From positions 4,151,780-4,215,779 of the forward strand of contig CM038911.1 in assembly GCA_021904315.1 (NCBI GenBank): 64,000 bases of DNA, written 5' to 3'. Numbering within the stretch: the first letter of the stretch is position 1; each line of letters begins with the position of its first letter. The notes below the pieces were generated by a model that ran no database searches, was not told the origin of the DNA, and was given only the letters and a program-made list of their open reading frames with translations. Source of the DNA: Sphagnum magellanicum (Eukaryota > Streptophyta > Sphagnopsida > Sphagnales > Sphagnaceae). A program made the position numbers and the translations under genes. Below are positions 44,216 through 58,235 of the stretch, piece by piece.

Positions 44216-44879
44216 TAGGAGGGGGACGGTTCTTACACCTACTGCTTAAGAGTGAGAGGAATATCATGCATTCAAGTAGGTGTAAGATCCAAAGCCGACT
44301 CTTCAGAATCAGCCCCAAGGGCTTTACACTAGGAGTCAAGGGTGAAATTTTTTTAAACTTTTCAATCTGCTCGAAGTACTTATAAATGCTGAACATATTG
44401 GCCTTGTATTGGCCTCAAGGCTGAAAAAAGGATACCATCAAATTTGGGAGGCAAATTCACAACCCTTGGGGCCAATCTTCCAGCATTTTTTAACATCCTG
44501 ACGTCAATGTTCTAGCATCATTGTATATTGTAAAGGAAGAATGAAGCTTCCCCTGACTCCGGACGGACAGTGGTTACGGACAGTAGCTAAATATAGCGAG
44601 GGTGTGACTTGACGTCCTGGATGAGAAATGAACCCGCCCCTGAACCCGCCCGTCTCGTCATCCGTCCCTATTGTCCCTCTGTCCAGCCGTCCGGTCGTCC
44701 ATGCGAATCGACACCCTGGAAGGTCCGAGGTTGCCTGCTGCACACCATCCCTCTACTGAGTCTGATAGTGCAACTTTCTGCTGACCAAGAATGGGAAGGA
44801 AATAAACCAGGAAGAAGAAAAAAAAAAAACCTTTGGACAAAGGATATGACTGACGTAAAGACAAGTAATTAGGTGGTAG

Positions 44880-45350
44880 CTTAACCTAGCTACCCAACCT
44901 AACCTACTTAGCTTATCCCCCTAAACATGAAAATAGGTTGCAAGTATTAAGAAAATTGAACCCCTCACTTCCATGATAATGAACCAAATCCTTACCAATG
45001 GACTATAAGTTAATAAGCTATTAACTTGGAATCTTGCATTGTTTATAGATGATAATTATTTTAAAAAAGGTATGTAACTTAGTAGGTAGGAGGTGAATTG
45101 GCCATCTAACTACTTATCAATCAACAAACTTACTTGCTTGCCTGCCTATTCAACATAATAGCTAGTTTAAAATGACCTAGGTACCTAGTATGGTACTTAA
45201 ATGGGTGCTAACTACTATGATACATAGGTAGGTAGGTATTTGCCTACCTACCTATTATGGTAGGTACCTAAGTACCATAGTAAGTAGGTAGGGTAAGCAT
45301 GATAATAAATATTTACCTACTTACCTACCCTACCCACCTACCCCACCAAA
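44880..45350. repeat. Fourth AGGTAG/CCTA block, with hairpin
   Basis: Dense in TAGGTAGG and CCTACCTA words on both strands. A perfect 13-bp hairpin, ATAGGTAGGTAGG (45224-45236) against CCTACCTACCTAT (45243-45255), has a 6-base loop. A second small palindrome, TATGGTA...TACCATA, follows directly. Confidence 0.7.
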
Positions 45351-45649
45351 GTACTAGATAAGTAGGTCGAATGTCATTTTTGTTTATCTAACTTGACAAG
45401 ATGTCTTATTTGACTAAAAATCCATTAACCATTTTAAGTAGGGATTTTTTTTATTCGTCTAGATAATTTGACAAATTTTTGATTTGATTAAAACCCATTG
45501 GTTATTTTGACCAAAAATATCATTTGTTGTTTGACTTAACTAGATGTTCCATTTGACAAATAATCAATGGGTCATCATTATTCATATCGATCAATCAATA
45601 ATTACAAATGTCCATTCATATAGTGAACCTATAGCCAAAATGGACATTT

Positions 45650-45714
45650 CACTAGTAAAAAATGACCAATTAATAAACTTAAACAACTTGAAAAACCATG
45701 TTCTTTTACTAGTG
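45650..45714. repeat. 65-bp inverted repeat ending in CACTAGTAAAA
   Basis: Both ends read CACTAGTAAAA inward (11-bp perfect arms at 45650-45660 and 45704-45714). The ends resemble CACTA termini, but no matching flanking duplication is seen, so a transposon origin is only a guess. Confidence 0.4.
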
Positions 45715-47829
45715 TCATGAGCATTATGCATGGATGTTTAAAGCATGTGAAGGAGGTGAGGATAAAGGATGCCAAAGACAACAAAACATGGTACTTATGG
45801 GATTTATCTTTTGGGCATGATGTTCAAGGTCATGGGAGAAGGCAACTCAAACATGGCCAAGTCACAATTGTTTGACCAGTGCAAGACCATGTTCATTATG
45901 AGCGATAACCTCACTTCCCTTCTCACAATATGGACTGTCATTATATTGGCCTTACATCCCAATTAGCAAAAGTGATTATGCTCGAAAGTTCAAGATGTCA
46001 TTAACAAAAATCACTCCCCAACCTGCCACTATTTCATCTCAAATTGGTAAGAGTTTCTCCACATGGTTTTCTTCCCATAAGTTCTCCTTTAAACAACACA
46101 ATTTACACTTTAAATTCCATAAATTGTTGTGTTTTACACAAAAACATGGAATTAAAATCAACTACACATTATGTTTGTGTTATCTTGCATGGATTGTAGA
46201 TGGACATGGTATTAAACAAAATGATGCAACTTTTAATGAAATCTCTTCCAAGTTAAATTTATTTCATGACCTTTGTGATCAATTACAACACAATTTCATT
46301 GAAATTTAATGGTACCTTTCACAATTTTCAAATATTTAAACAGAAAGTTTCATGAACATGGGTTTGGGAAATCAGTTCAATTCATGTGCGTGGATTGGGA
46401 AGGTGAATATGTTTGAAATGAATTCAATATCATATGTCAAGACATTGCAAACTCCAATATAACTTGATTGAAAAAAGGTGATAAATTAATCATGCTAGAA
46501 TTTCATACTCCTAATCACATGCATCCAAAAACCATTAACATTAACATAACCATATGTATCTTCACAACCAAAGTCTTCCAACATGATTGAATCCCAGAAT
46601 AATGTTAGAATAAAGGTAATCAACATGGGTAATAACGTGTTGTGTGTACTCAATATTTACAAGATTACAAAAAATATTTCCACAAAAGCACTTTGAAAGT
46701 ATTGTTATATCATTTTAAGTCAAATTAAAACTAGCACTTCAATAATGAATAATATTTATCCTCATTATAAACAAAGCAAGCCCACAAATCCCTACACAAA
46801 GCTAGAAACATCTTGTTTTAATCATTCATTGTTCTTTGTTTTGTAGAAAAAGCTTCCGCACAATGAATGCAACAGTCTTACCATGTTTGAAATATGAAGT
46901 GTACATAATTATAATAGTAAAAGATTTGCCATTTGGATTTAAGATTTTACATTCCATTAAATTGATACATATCTACAACAAGAAAAAAAAATCCATCAAC
47001 ATGACTCACCAACATTAGGTATTCTATAGCTTTTGAGAAGACAAGTCATAACTTTTAAATATGAAATTGTTGGCTTATGTAATTATATTGGTAGATGTTG
47101 TTATAATATGGTTGGCAATTTGGTAGGTGATGTGCCAATGATAGGCAATAATTAAAGCAAATCGTTTGCCTTTTGTAATGATCATAGCAAGGCACCAATT
47201 TATTGTTTTATAGTTTGAGTTCTTACATAACAAATTGTCTTCCTACTACAAAACACAATCCAGAAAGGTCTAGGTCAAAAAAAATGTTGCAATTTTTATG
47301 AATAATGCAAATGTTGTTTCTTTCAATTGTGCATTGAATAAAATATTGTGATAATGGAATACCCATTGAAGGTTACTTCAATCAACTTCTTTTATGTTTA
47401 TGACATAATAATCATGTTTAAGATATTGGTCATATTTTTTAATAATATCGTGTTTGTACATAATTAATTATTAACAACATATTTCACGTTAGTACACACT
47501 ATTAATGATAATGAAATGATGAAAAAATGACTTGATTTCATGAAAATTAAATTCAATTTGAATGAAAATATTTAATGACATTGCAAGCAACTTGAATTGA
47601 ATTGAATCAAATTTCAAATTTAATCAATTCACATTTAACTAAAAATGAATCCAAATTCTAGGGGTGAGGAATTTTGAGGAATTGGTATATGGGATATTTT
47701 GCATACATTACATCAAAAAATAATATTTACAACTAAGAAAAACATAATCTTTTCATGCAAATACAATTATATGCGACTACATGACACTGTAGTCAACTCA
47801 AATATTATATAATCCTTCATATAGTTGTC

Positions 47830-48120
47830 CCTTGATCGTTATAAAGACAATTTTCCAAAGACAATTCATACCTACCTCATTTCCAAGCCTAACTACCTCA
47901 CTTCTTTCCTAATAACTATTTCTTTTCCTCCTAATTTTCCTAATAACTTCTTCCTATTTTTATAACTACCTCATTCCATTTCCCTACCCACCAACAAGAA
48001 TATGAAAAAGTAAATTAACATGTGTCTTTTCATGTGCATGGTATTTACATTAATTCAAATTAAATATGATATTGACATAAATAATGATGAACTATTGGAA
48101 ATCATATATTGAAAACATAA
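47830..48120 (-). repeat. AT-rich dispersed repeat, inverse copy of 57255-57625
   Basis: On the minus strand, CACATGTTAATTT, a TTTTTCATAT-like stretch, GAATGAGGTAGTTATAAAA, repeated AGTTATTA(G/A)GAAA words and AATTGTCTTTGGAA follow in the order seen on the plus strand at 57255-57625. A shorter relative lies at 54420-54540. Confidence 0.6.
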
Positions 48121-51100
48121 AAAAAGAAAAAAGATAATTGATCATGATTAGTAATGCATAGCATCATGAAGGCCAAGTTTCTAATTGAATTGAATTCAAA
48201 TTGAATTAAAGAGAAATGATATGTAGATTGTTGCATAAGGTAGTGAAATTTTTATCATCACTTCCATTATCCATGATTATGGTGTTGAAAGAATAAAACT
48301 TTGAAAATATTCATATATGAAAAGATACCTTTGCATAATCCTTTGTATGGTCCTTGGCATTTTGTCTATAATTGTCAAGGTTGAAAAGCATATGAAGAAT
48401 TTTCCTTTAATGCTTTTTTTTGGGGATTTAAAATTGATACATATAATAAATTATTTGAGAAAAAAAAATGATTCCATGTTAGGTTTGTGAACTCTATTTT
48501 TTTTTTTGGTACATTCAATTATGTTTACTTTTAACAACAATTGACATATTCTTTTGCAATTTATGATATTATACTATATATACTAAATAATAATAATAAT
48601 AATCTTTCCATTGAAGTAGTCGGAAAATTTGATAATTTGCTTGTAGATGCCATATAAATTTGATTGTTTAAATGATATTTAAAGTTGTGATTTTGACTTT
48701 AAACTTGCAAAAACAAAGAGCATGTGAATATTTAATTTGGTCAAAACATAGTTTAATATTCTCATAGGAATTGGGTTTTAAGTTTGAACATTAAAGAAAT
48801 TGGTATGATACATGACATCTAGACATTGCATGTGTTTTACCCCCCATGTGGCTAGACATAGGTACATACATATGAAAAAAGAAAATAACCTCTATGACTA
48901 TTCTATTCCTTATTTCTATGCACTCAAATTTTGAACACATATTGCTAACATGAATGCAAGTTCAAAAAAAATTATAATTAAAAAGAAAAGAAATTGGATA
49001 AATTTTCAACGTTTAATGATACAAATAAATGAAGGGATAGCCAAAGAAAAGGTGTACTAGTTGAATAAGGTTCAAATTTAACCTATTAATTAATCATGGA
49101 TATGTTTGTTGATATAATACTTGCCCATGGACATTCATTTGAAGTGATTATGTGTACAAAAAATAAATAAAGAAATAATATAGGTTATTTCAAAATAACA
49201 CTTAAAACATAGAATGATAACTAAAACGCTTTTATTCAAATATGATTTTTAGTCAAACTTGGCTAAATCTTCCTACTTTTTACATGAATTTATGTTGTTC
49301 CTAAAAAAATATTGCAAAAGTTCAATAAGTCATGATAGGGTTGTCTTCTGATATTCAATAATTTTAAATGATAAATAAATATACCAAGATCCACAATGTT
49401 TCGTGGCATAATAAACAAGTTAAAGGGGACTCACATTAGGAGTTTGTGTTTATATCTTTGAGATGTCAACCTTATGGGTGCACTCCTCATTTTACCCCCT
49501 TCATTTGTTCGACCTTTCAATGTGAATGTTGAGAGGAAAAGGGCACGTGATAATGATAATTTATATTTATTTCTCAAATTTGGCATGAAGTATGTCCATT
49601 TGATTCATGTTTTCACACTTTTATGTATTTTATATCAAATTAAAGATTAATTAACAAGTATTCAATTATGATTCATCCATTTTTTTTTGAATTTTTCAAT
49701 GTTTGTCTTACAATTTATTATTGAATTAATTTATGTCAATATGAAGGTGCTTGGTATAAAAATTGGGAGATGTGAATTATAGTCAAATGTAATTGGGGCT
49801 TGGAGGTTTGATGTGTAGAAAGAGTATTTGGAAACCTTAAATGCAACAAAAGTAAATAAAATAATGACTTTGCTAGATCAACTCATTGTGTAGTTTGTAA
49901 AGTTAAAGGGTGAAGGCATTCCCAAACATAATAAAGTGCATAAGATGTAACAATAGTTGAGTTTGGCCCAACATTTGGAATGTCCCCTAGGAACTCATGG
50001 GATAAATTCAACACAAGGAAATTGAAAAGATGTGATGATACATCTCTTATCACACTTATGTTTTGTTTTCAATTCAAAATAATAGAATCCATTGCAATCC
50101 ATATCAACGCTAATACACATAATACATGAATTTGACCTTGCATATTGTGAATGTATTCCACTTGTGGGTTTTACCCATTATAAAAAACAAAACAAAGGTT
50201 ATTCTAAACCTAAACATACATATGATCTTTAAATTTGTACAATGTAAATTATTGTATGTATTGCATAATTTGATTGAATAGACATTATTTAGTTTTTGTT
50301 CCATTTAATTTTAACATGCCATTTCCTCTCGCTTTCATTTACAAAGATCACATATGTTTAGCCATTTCCATGTGCAATTTGCTATTACTACCCATCACTT
50401 GCTCCTCCATCCCTTTCATTGTTGAATTGTTGTTGTTTGGACCCATGTGTTGTATACTTGTTTTCCAGGATTTACACGCATGCTTGTTGAACATGTGTCT
50501 TATTCCTTTACATTTGCTTCAATTTTTAAAATATTGAATTACAATTTCAATGCGAAAAGACTAGATTTGAAAATAAATTAAACAAAACATGAGATTATAC
50601 AAAGTCAATATCAAGTTTTATCTTTTTTATCATCAAGGGTTCGAACATTGTCTTTTCCAACTATCCCACACTTCAAATGGTTTTGGTGGTGGTCCAATCA
50701 TATGTCAATCCACAGGTGGTTGTAGGAGTTTGTTTCTTTCATGTTATGAGACCCATGCCCGCTTGCTTGGAATTGCATATAGTCTTATTGGAGATTTTGC
50801 AATTTCTATTGCTAGTAATTCACAAAGGGTGACCAAGGCTTCAAGTGATAAATCTTTTTTTAAATTAGTAAAATAGTGTTTTGCAAATGGTTTTTTTAGG
50901 CTTGCATGTTGTTTCAAGAATTTCATTTATGTTTGAACATTACCAAATGATAGTATTTTATCACTTGTTTTTATAGATTTGGGGTTCATCATTTTCATGG
51001 AAATATATGGATTTTATTGTTTTGTTTTTGCATTTGCCCATTGCCAAGTGACCCATTCATATGTGTCATCCTTTCTTTTTTTTCCAAAGTGCCCCATTTA

Positions 51101-51563
51101 TTGATTTTCAACAATCCATGTAAACGATCAAATTAAGTGTCATCTTTAGGAGTTCACCATGGTCTCACTATTTGCTTTAAAATTGAATCCAAAATTATTT
51201 GCAACAAAGCATTCTTAATCATCAATTCAATTGTGAGTGTATTTTCACTATTAATTATTGATCCGGTTTCCATTATTACAGAAATAATTCACAAAAATGG
51301 AAATATTAAATAAAGCAATAAAATACACAAATTAAAAATAATGGATGGGAAGATGCAAATATTTAATCATGGTAATGATAATGCAAATTGCATTAAATAT
51401 ATACCAAATGCAAGTGGATATTGATGAGAGATTAAAAAAATGGAAATAGAAAAAAGAAATCGTGAAAATATAATTAAATTTTTATTTTAAATGTAAGGAT
51501 AACATAGACACACCTCCAAGCTCCTTGATAGATTTAACTTCGAGTCCAAGGTGAAAATAATGT

Positions 51564-52411
51564 AAGGATAAGGAGTTGGGGTACATTCCCTGGCTTGTAG
51601 CATTTCGAGGGTAGAAGGGTGTGCTAGAACTCCGAGATGGGGACTATGATGAGTGACAAGTGGGTTAATTATTCACACGAGCTTATACAAACAAAACAAC
51701 AAATTGGTTAGTGCATAGTTGAAGCACTTTTGGTGCATGGACAAACCATGGGCAAACACAGACTTACAAGACTCACCACAACGCAAATTTGGGGGAAGTC
51801 ACCAGCTTCCCCCTTATAGTATTTTCTATGCCTAGCCACAAGGCCTACACCCAAATGTCATTTTGTCTCGTGAGAATCCCGAAATTCCCGAAATTAAAAC
51901 TCCTACGACTTTGGAGGTTGATAACTTCTTTTGCAAACCTTTGATTTAGGTGAGGTTTGAAACAAAGTTGTAACCTTCATCGAAAGCTTTCCAATAGTAT
52001 GTGGCATGCCACCTGCATGCAAGTAAACAAGGGAGATTCCTGACTTTTAATGGTTGGAAATCAAATTGGTAATTTGACTTTCGGCCCTTTTTTTGGTCAT
52101 AACTTATGTTTTGAGTTTCCAAATGGGTCATGTGAGCTCATTTTAGGCATCCAAATTCCAAGAGCTTTCCAATGGTATAAGGACCTCTTCAATCCAATGA
52201 GTTTTGACCTTTGAAATCGCCCTTTGAATATTCGAGAGTCCATTGAGGCTCTAACTCCCAAAGTGGGAACTCACTTCGGAGTGTGGGGGTTCATTCCCTT
52301 GCACTCTCATACACTTTCACGAGCATGAAATGTGACTCCCAAGCTTCATTATTGGCTCACACCTTGGCAAGCCTTTGCCTTGGCCGTAAGCCCAAAATTA
52401 GGGTTGTGACA
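51564..52411 (-). mobile_element. LTR-like copy (probable solo LTR), inverse orientation
   Basis: On the minus strand this starts TGTCACAACCC at 52411 and follows the same order of blocks as the LTR at 54546-55344: a TTATGACC...AAAGGGCC block, GAAAGCT, ACTTCCCCC, a TGGTGAGTC block and a GTACCCC-like end. AATGT flanks the 52411 end and also occurs at 51559-51563, and at 51490-51494 if the end lies farther out. The lower border is therefore uncertain. No internal retrotransposon genes lie beside it. Confidence 0.55.
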
Positions 52412-54477
52412 AATGTAATCATTGAATGGCTACTATATATGTGTCATTTGGAGTTCCAAGGGGCAAGACCTTTTAAAAAATGCAACAAGTACCTTTTTGT
52501 GATTTAACACATGGGGCACAAACCTAGGTGGAATTTTGTACTCACATTTGTTTGAACATAAATATTATCATCAGATGTCCATGTGGTGGATCCACATAAT
52601 AATGATGACATGGATTTTGTGATGACGTGTTGGAATATATATTTTGTTAGGGAATGTTTTGACATGTCATTGGAATTTTTCAAAGAATATTCCAACAGAC
52701 ATGGATGGAATATTTTTGGAATATTTTTTTATGTTCTTGTTCACACACTCACAAAATAATGATCTTGATGAAGTGTAAAAAAAAATCAACTCTTACAACT
52801 ATTCAATAAGATTAAAAAACATACTATAATTTCCTTCCTTTATGGTAAGAACGATATTCATGGATAAACAAAATATGATAAGGCACAATATATTTATGAA
52901 CGAACATATATAATATGCATTTGAAATTATGGTAAAAATTTACATTCTATTATTAAATTGATACAAATTGTTGTACACTTCAAACCCATGACATAAATGA
53001 AGATCCAATATATATGTTTGGATGCAATTATGAATAATTGATTTGATTTTTTTCTTTGAATAATATGTTAGGTCTAATTGTTTGATTTCAATTCTTATGA
53101 GATTGAAAATGTGGAAGTTTGTTCAAAAGGATAAAATTTTGCAAATTTCATTATACACAAATTTATCCCATCCATATTTTCTATATTATTTGTTTGCAAG
53201 ACATAACAATAACCATTCAATTGTGTGATCCATAATATTTTTCCACACATTGTTGAGGGGTCTCAAAATTAGCATGTCATTGGGTTTGGTTTGTTTTTCA
53301 TGACTATGATATCACCCATTTACTATAAAGTTGTGTGATGGAAATTTTTCGAAATGGACATTCCATTATAAATTCATCCTTGGGATAATATATGAGATCT
53401 TGTTCTTAGATTTGTTTTTTAACAGAAAAAAAAGAAATGATATTGAATGATTTTTTTCATAATTGATGTGGTTTTCTATCAATCATATGGAGCTTTCCCA
53501 TCTTGTAGTGCTACCTTTTATGTGTATTTTATATAAATGTTTGTTACAATTAATTGTATGTTGAATATGTTCCAATTTAGATTTAATTCAATATAACACA
53601 TTTTTTATTTTAAATTTTAAAAAAAAATATTTCAAAGTTTTCACTGAATTTTTTTTCATTTTGTTTGGTTTATTATACTTATACAAAATTTGAAAATTAA
53701 ATGTGATGAAATTGGGATATTGAAGTAGGTTGAATAGTAGGTCAATAGGTTAATGCTAATCTTCAATTTCTTCAACGTAATTAACATTAACTTATTAATA
53801 TCTAGTGTTTAATAATATGTCGTCGAAAAGTTTGAAGAGTAAACAAACCTTCAAGAAAAATTGTAATATTTAAAACATATATGTTAACTGTATATAGCAA
53901 GGGATCTTGAATTAATTGTAAATGTTGAATAATCTCACTCTTAATATTGAAGGAATTTGTTTTCCTAATCATTCGAAACTTCAAAAAGTTTATAATAAAT
54001 ATTATTTTGGTGCAATACAATTGGGGAACCATGAGTTGTAACTATTTAATTTTAAATTTTTTGGCATTCAAATACATGAATGATGATTAAAACTTAAAGT
54101 TAATGTTGTGGATTTTTAACAGATTGAATTGTGTTAATTTCATTTTACAACTTGGGCTTCGTGTTGCTACACATTACTAGTGCTAATGAATTAATGAAAA
54201 ATATGAGTTATTTTGTAGATATTGAGTTCCATTTGAATGATTCAATAATGAATAAATTTTCATAATGCAACTCAATTCAATTCAAATTCTTAAATTCAAT
54301 TCAATTCAATTGAGTTTAAATTCAAAATCCTAAATTGAAGTGATTGAACTAAACATAATTTTTTCTCCTTTGGATTCAACATGGTTAGGATTTTCATTGA
54401 AATTTCAATTGAATACATAATGATTTGATTCAAATTGAATTATGAAAAGGCACATGTTAATTTGACTTTTCATATCA

Positions 54478-55412
54478 TGTAGGTGGGTTGGTGAAAGGAA
54501 TGAGATAGGTAGGTAGTTATGGAATGTTTTCATAATTGTCACATGTGTCGCAACCCCACTTTGAGGGAGTTGTGAGGTCGCCACTCACACTCCGGAAAAT
54601 GGGACTTGGGAGTCCTTCAAGACTCCCAAAAACTCAAAGCGCGATTGCAGGGGTCAAAACACCTTGCATTGAAGTGTTCATTATACCGTTCGAAAGGTCT
54701 TGAAGTGTAAATATCCAAAATGGCCTTGCATGAGCCATTTGAACATTTGCAGCACAAGTTATGGTCGAAAGAAGGGCCGGGAGTCAAACTGGTATTTTGA
54801 CTCCCGACCACTAAAAGTTGGGAATCGACCCAATTCCGGTTTGTGCAGGTGAAGTGCAACACACCGTTAGAAAGCTCTCGACGAGAGCTACAACTTTGTT
54901 TCGGACCTCGTCCCGATTTGAGTTTGGAGCGAGGAGTTATGAGCGTCCAAAGTTTCGGGAGTCGAAACTATGACAGTTTCGGGAAAAAGAGCCATTCGGA
55001 TGCAAGTCCCGTGGAGAGCTGCAGAGAATACTATATGGGGGAAGGTGGTGGCTTCCCCCGAGTTCGGGCTGTGGTGAGTCAAGTGAGTCCAAGTTAGCCC
55101 GTGGCTTGTCCTAACACCAAAAAGGTGCAGAATGAATTATAACCCATTTGTGGGTTGGATTTGGATGCAGGACCGTGTAATTGAGTAAGCTTGTCCTTCT
55201 TCCTAGTCTATCCCAGAGCTTTCAGCACGCCCCTCTCACCCCCTTTAGTGCTGGAAGCTGGGAGCGTGCCCCGAGTCCCAAAAATTCCGCAACTTGAGTG
55301 AGTTAGCCCAACTTGGGGCTAACTTGGGACTTGTGACCACGTCAACATGGATTTGGTGAAAGGAAAAAGTTAGTTAGGTAGTCATGAAATGTTTTCATAA
55401 TTGTCAAGTGGA
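54478..55412 (+). repeat. Direct repeat of about 65 bp flanking the solo LTR
   Basis: GGTGAAAGGAATGAGATAGG, then GTAGTTATGGAATG and TTTTCATAATTGTCA (54485-54541), recurs just past the LTR as GGTGAAAGGAAAAAGTTAG, then GTAGTCATGAAATG and TTTTCATAATTGTCA (55354-55406). The LTR therefore sits between two copies of a local tandem repeat, itself part of the AT-rich repeat family. Confidence 0.65.
54546..55344 (+). mobile_element. Solo LTR (799 bp) with ACATG target duplication
   Basis: The element starts TGTCGCAACCCC and ends ACCACGTCA. ACATG flanks it on both sides (54541-54545 and 55345-55349), the 5-bp duplication expected of LTR retrotransposons. TG...CA ends and the lack of internal genes fit a solo LTR. 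The family is not determined; the TGTCGCAACCCC start is Gypsy-like in style. Its higher GC content than the surroundings and clean ends suggest it is younger than the copies at 10.4 and 51.6 kb. Confidence 0.75.
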
Positions 55413-58195
55413 TGACCTCCATAACTGTCATGGTGACAACCATTAATGGAATCTATGCATTTTTCATTAGTTTTGATTATCATTGTCATTGAAATTTTAA
55501 TGTTTATTTTTTTCCTTCCATCATGTCTTAAGGCTGGCCGTCCTTGTCATGTTTCGAAGGATTTATAATTAGAACCCCCATCATCTTTGTTTTTGCCATC
55601 AATTGTTTCATTTTACAAATTTTAATTCAAATCCATTCCTTTGTTATGTCATGAAAAATTGCAACCTCCAAATAATAATTTGGTGTTTTATAATCACAAA
55701 TTCACGATTCATCATCTACTAGAGATAAGAATATCATTTTTATTCACATTTTCAAGTACTTAAATAAAAATGTTAAAATATGTCATTTTATAAGATGATC
55801 AAAACCATGGTAGTCTAAACATTTGGAACAAACAAAATATCATGTGTGTACATGTGATTTCATCAAATCACAATTTTTTGGGCAACCTTTACTTCAAACC
55901 AAAAAATATACTTAAAGCACATAAATAAATTCAATGCTAACTATGAACTTCAAAACTAAATAATCCTTCCATGGAATTCACCATATTATGGAATTTTTCA
56001 TATTCCTTTACCTTAAAACCATTGATTGATCCATTGTAACTCAATTTATGTAGTTGCAAAAACCTAATCCCAAGTGTTTCCTTTTTAAGATTTGTCGTCC
56101 ATGACTTGTTTATGCACTATAGGATATGTAACAATCTCACATATTAATGAGAACATCATCAAAGTCTTGTAGTCAATGACAAATTTACTCATGCACAAGG
56201 TCATCAAACAATAAAAGGAATAATGAAAAACTAGGTGTTGTAGGGTTTGGTTTCAACCACGTGATATTTTCCATAGCATAAAAACACTTTTCATTAATTT
56301 TGTTGACATTTATAAGTTTGCAAAAGTTTTCATAGTAATTGCACATATGTCCATGTTATGACAAACTTGGGATTTAGATGAAAGCTTATATTGAAATCTA
56401 AATTCAATGTTGCAACTTGATTCAATTGTAGTTCAAGCTCAAAATTTGTAATCATACACATCTTTTGTAAACATTATGACCTCCCAAATATAAGTGCCTC
56501 CTAATGGCCTTCAAACATTACATGACCTCCAAAATGCAAATGCAAATTTTAAGACTTCACATTTGTTGTAATGGGTAAATTTAGTTATAGCATAGGTCTA
56601 TTATGCATTTGCAAAGTTGTAAGTAATGATGGGATGTTGCATTCAAAAAGTCACAGTGTTTTTTTTGCCTAGAGAGCTTTAAAACATTTAATGTTTTAGG
56701 TCTCTTGGTGTAACAAAGCTTTAGTGCACAAAAGAAGTTTACATGTGCAAGGAGTGTTCTAGTGCTACAAAACTTGAGTGCATAGAGGCAAATACAAGGG
56801 AGCTTCAGTGCTCTAGTGCAAGCTTAGGTTAGTAGTTTGAGTGTAAAAAAAATGGAAGAAAAAAGGTAGGCAACAACATAAGGTTAAGGTGAGGGTTATG
56901 GGGAGGAAAGAAAAGGGTGCATAACCAAAAAGCATAGGCCTTATTGAATTCATACTTGATTAAATCAATGTTTAATGCATGGGAGGAATGTGATTGCAAA
57001 ACCACACCAAGGTGGGGCTAAAATTTGTAAGGGAGCTATTTGAAGCTATGGATGGTGATAGAAAGTTGGTTTAGTTATTTTAAGCAATTACATTTAATAG
57101 TTGTGCATTGATATATTTGGTAGCATCCATAACAAAAACCCATTGCAAAAATAAATAAGTATTTTTTATGACCAAATAAATTTTACTTATGATAAATTAA
57201 TGCATTTGTGAGTTTTGGCTTTTGATGTCGTCAATTATTTCAACTCCACATTGCTACATGCTACTAGTGATGATCAATTGTTTTAATTTTTTCTTATGTT
57301 TTCATATATTTATGTCAATGTCAAATTTAATTTACATGAATATACATTTCATGGACATGAAAAAACACATGTTAATTTGTTTTTTTATATCCATGTTGTT
57401 GGATAGGAAGAAGGAATGAGGTAGTTATAAAATGGAGGTAGTTATTAAGAAAGGTGGGAGATAATTATTATGAAAGTAATAGGAAAAGGAAGTAGTTATA
57501 AAGAAAGAAATTATGAAGTAGTTATGAAGTAGGTGTAAAAGAAATAGTTCTGAAATAGTTAAGCTTGAAAATGAGGTAGTCATTTTTTAATTGTCTTTGG
57601 AATGGTCCAAGGATAACCACACAACCGAAATGGTCATGTAGAAGCAACATACGAAACTTTTTGCTAAAAACCCCATATAAACCAATTCCTATGTCATTAG
57701 AATGTTGAAATCTTGTATCATGGATTTTTTTATAATAAGATTACATTTGAAATCCTTGAACAAACTTGCTTCAATTGTAAATGTCTTTAGGTCATTTGGT
57801 TCAACAATTATTTTCCAATATTGAGTGTGAATGTTTGTTAAAATTTTCAAAAATCGAATTTTAGGATTGCACATCTAAAAAGAAACTAAAAATTTATTAT
57901 TCAAATTCATGGTTAAATGAATGTATATTATAATTAACAATAATTGAATCATGGAATTTTTTTTTTGTGTTATTTTCATTTCACTTTATATTATTGCTTA
58001 TGGGTTTCAATGAAAAAGGTTTGGGAAAAACTCTTATTGTCATAAACTAATGACAATTTTGCTATTAAAAAAAAATTGGGTGAAAATTAAGTATTTATTA
58101 TCTAGTTGATCTTTTTATCTCAAGGCATCCCCCCTCCCCCCCCCCCCTAATTTAGTCAAACTTGGATATGAACAAAATAAGGAAGTCGAAGAATT
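55413..58195. other. AT-rich gene-free region
   Basis: No gene recognised. It contains the plus-strand copy of the AT-rich repeat at 57255-57625, a small hairpin near 56673-56707 (AAAACATT/AATGTTTT), and a C-rich run near 58129-58147. Confidence 0.55.
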
Positions 58196-58235
58196 TAACA
58201 TTACTAGAAATTTGGCATTTTGCAAGTGTCTTATG

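Larger units (their letters stand above)
41701..51560. other. Gene-free repeat-rich region
   Basis: No intact gene. Locally GC-rich islands without a recognised product lie at 42470-42720 and 44560-44760. From 45.4 kb on, the DNA is very AT-rich with old repeats. Individual repeats are listed separately. Confidence 0.5.

Noticed and set aside
46320-46480. Possible Copia-type integrase trace (VDWEGEYV, NEFNIICQDI)
   Set aside because: Only a few residues fit, the surrounding sequence gives no other retrotransposon part, and no LTR pair was found; too weak to list.
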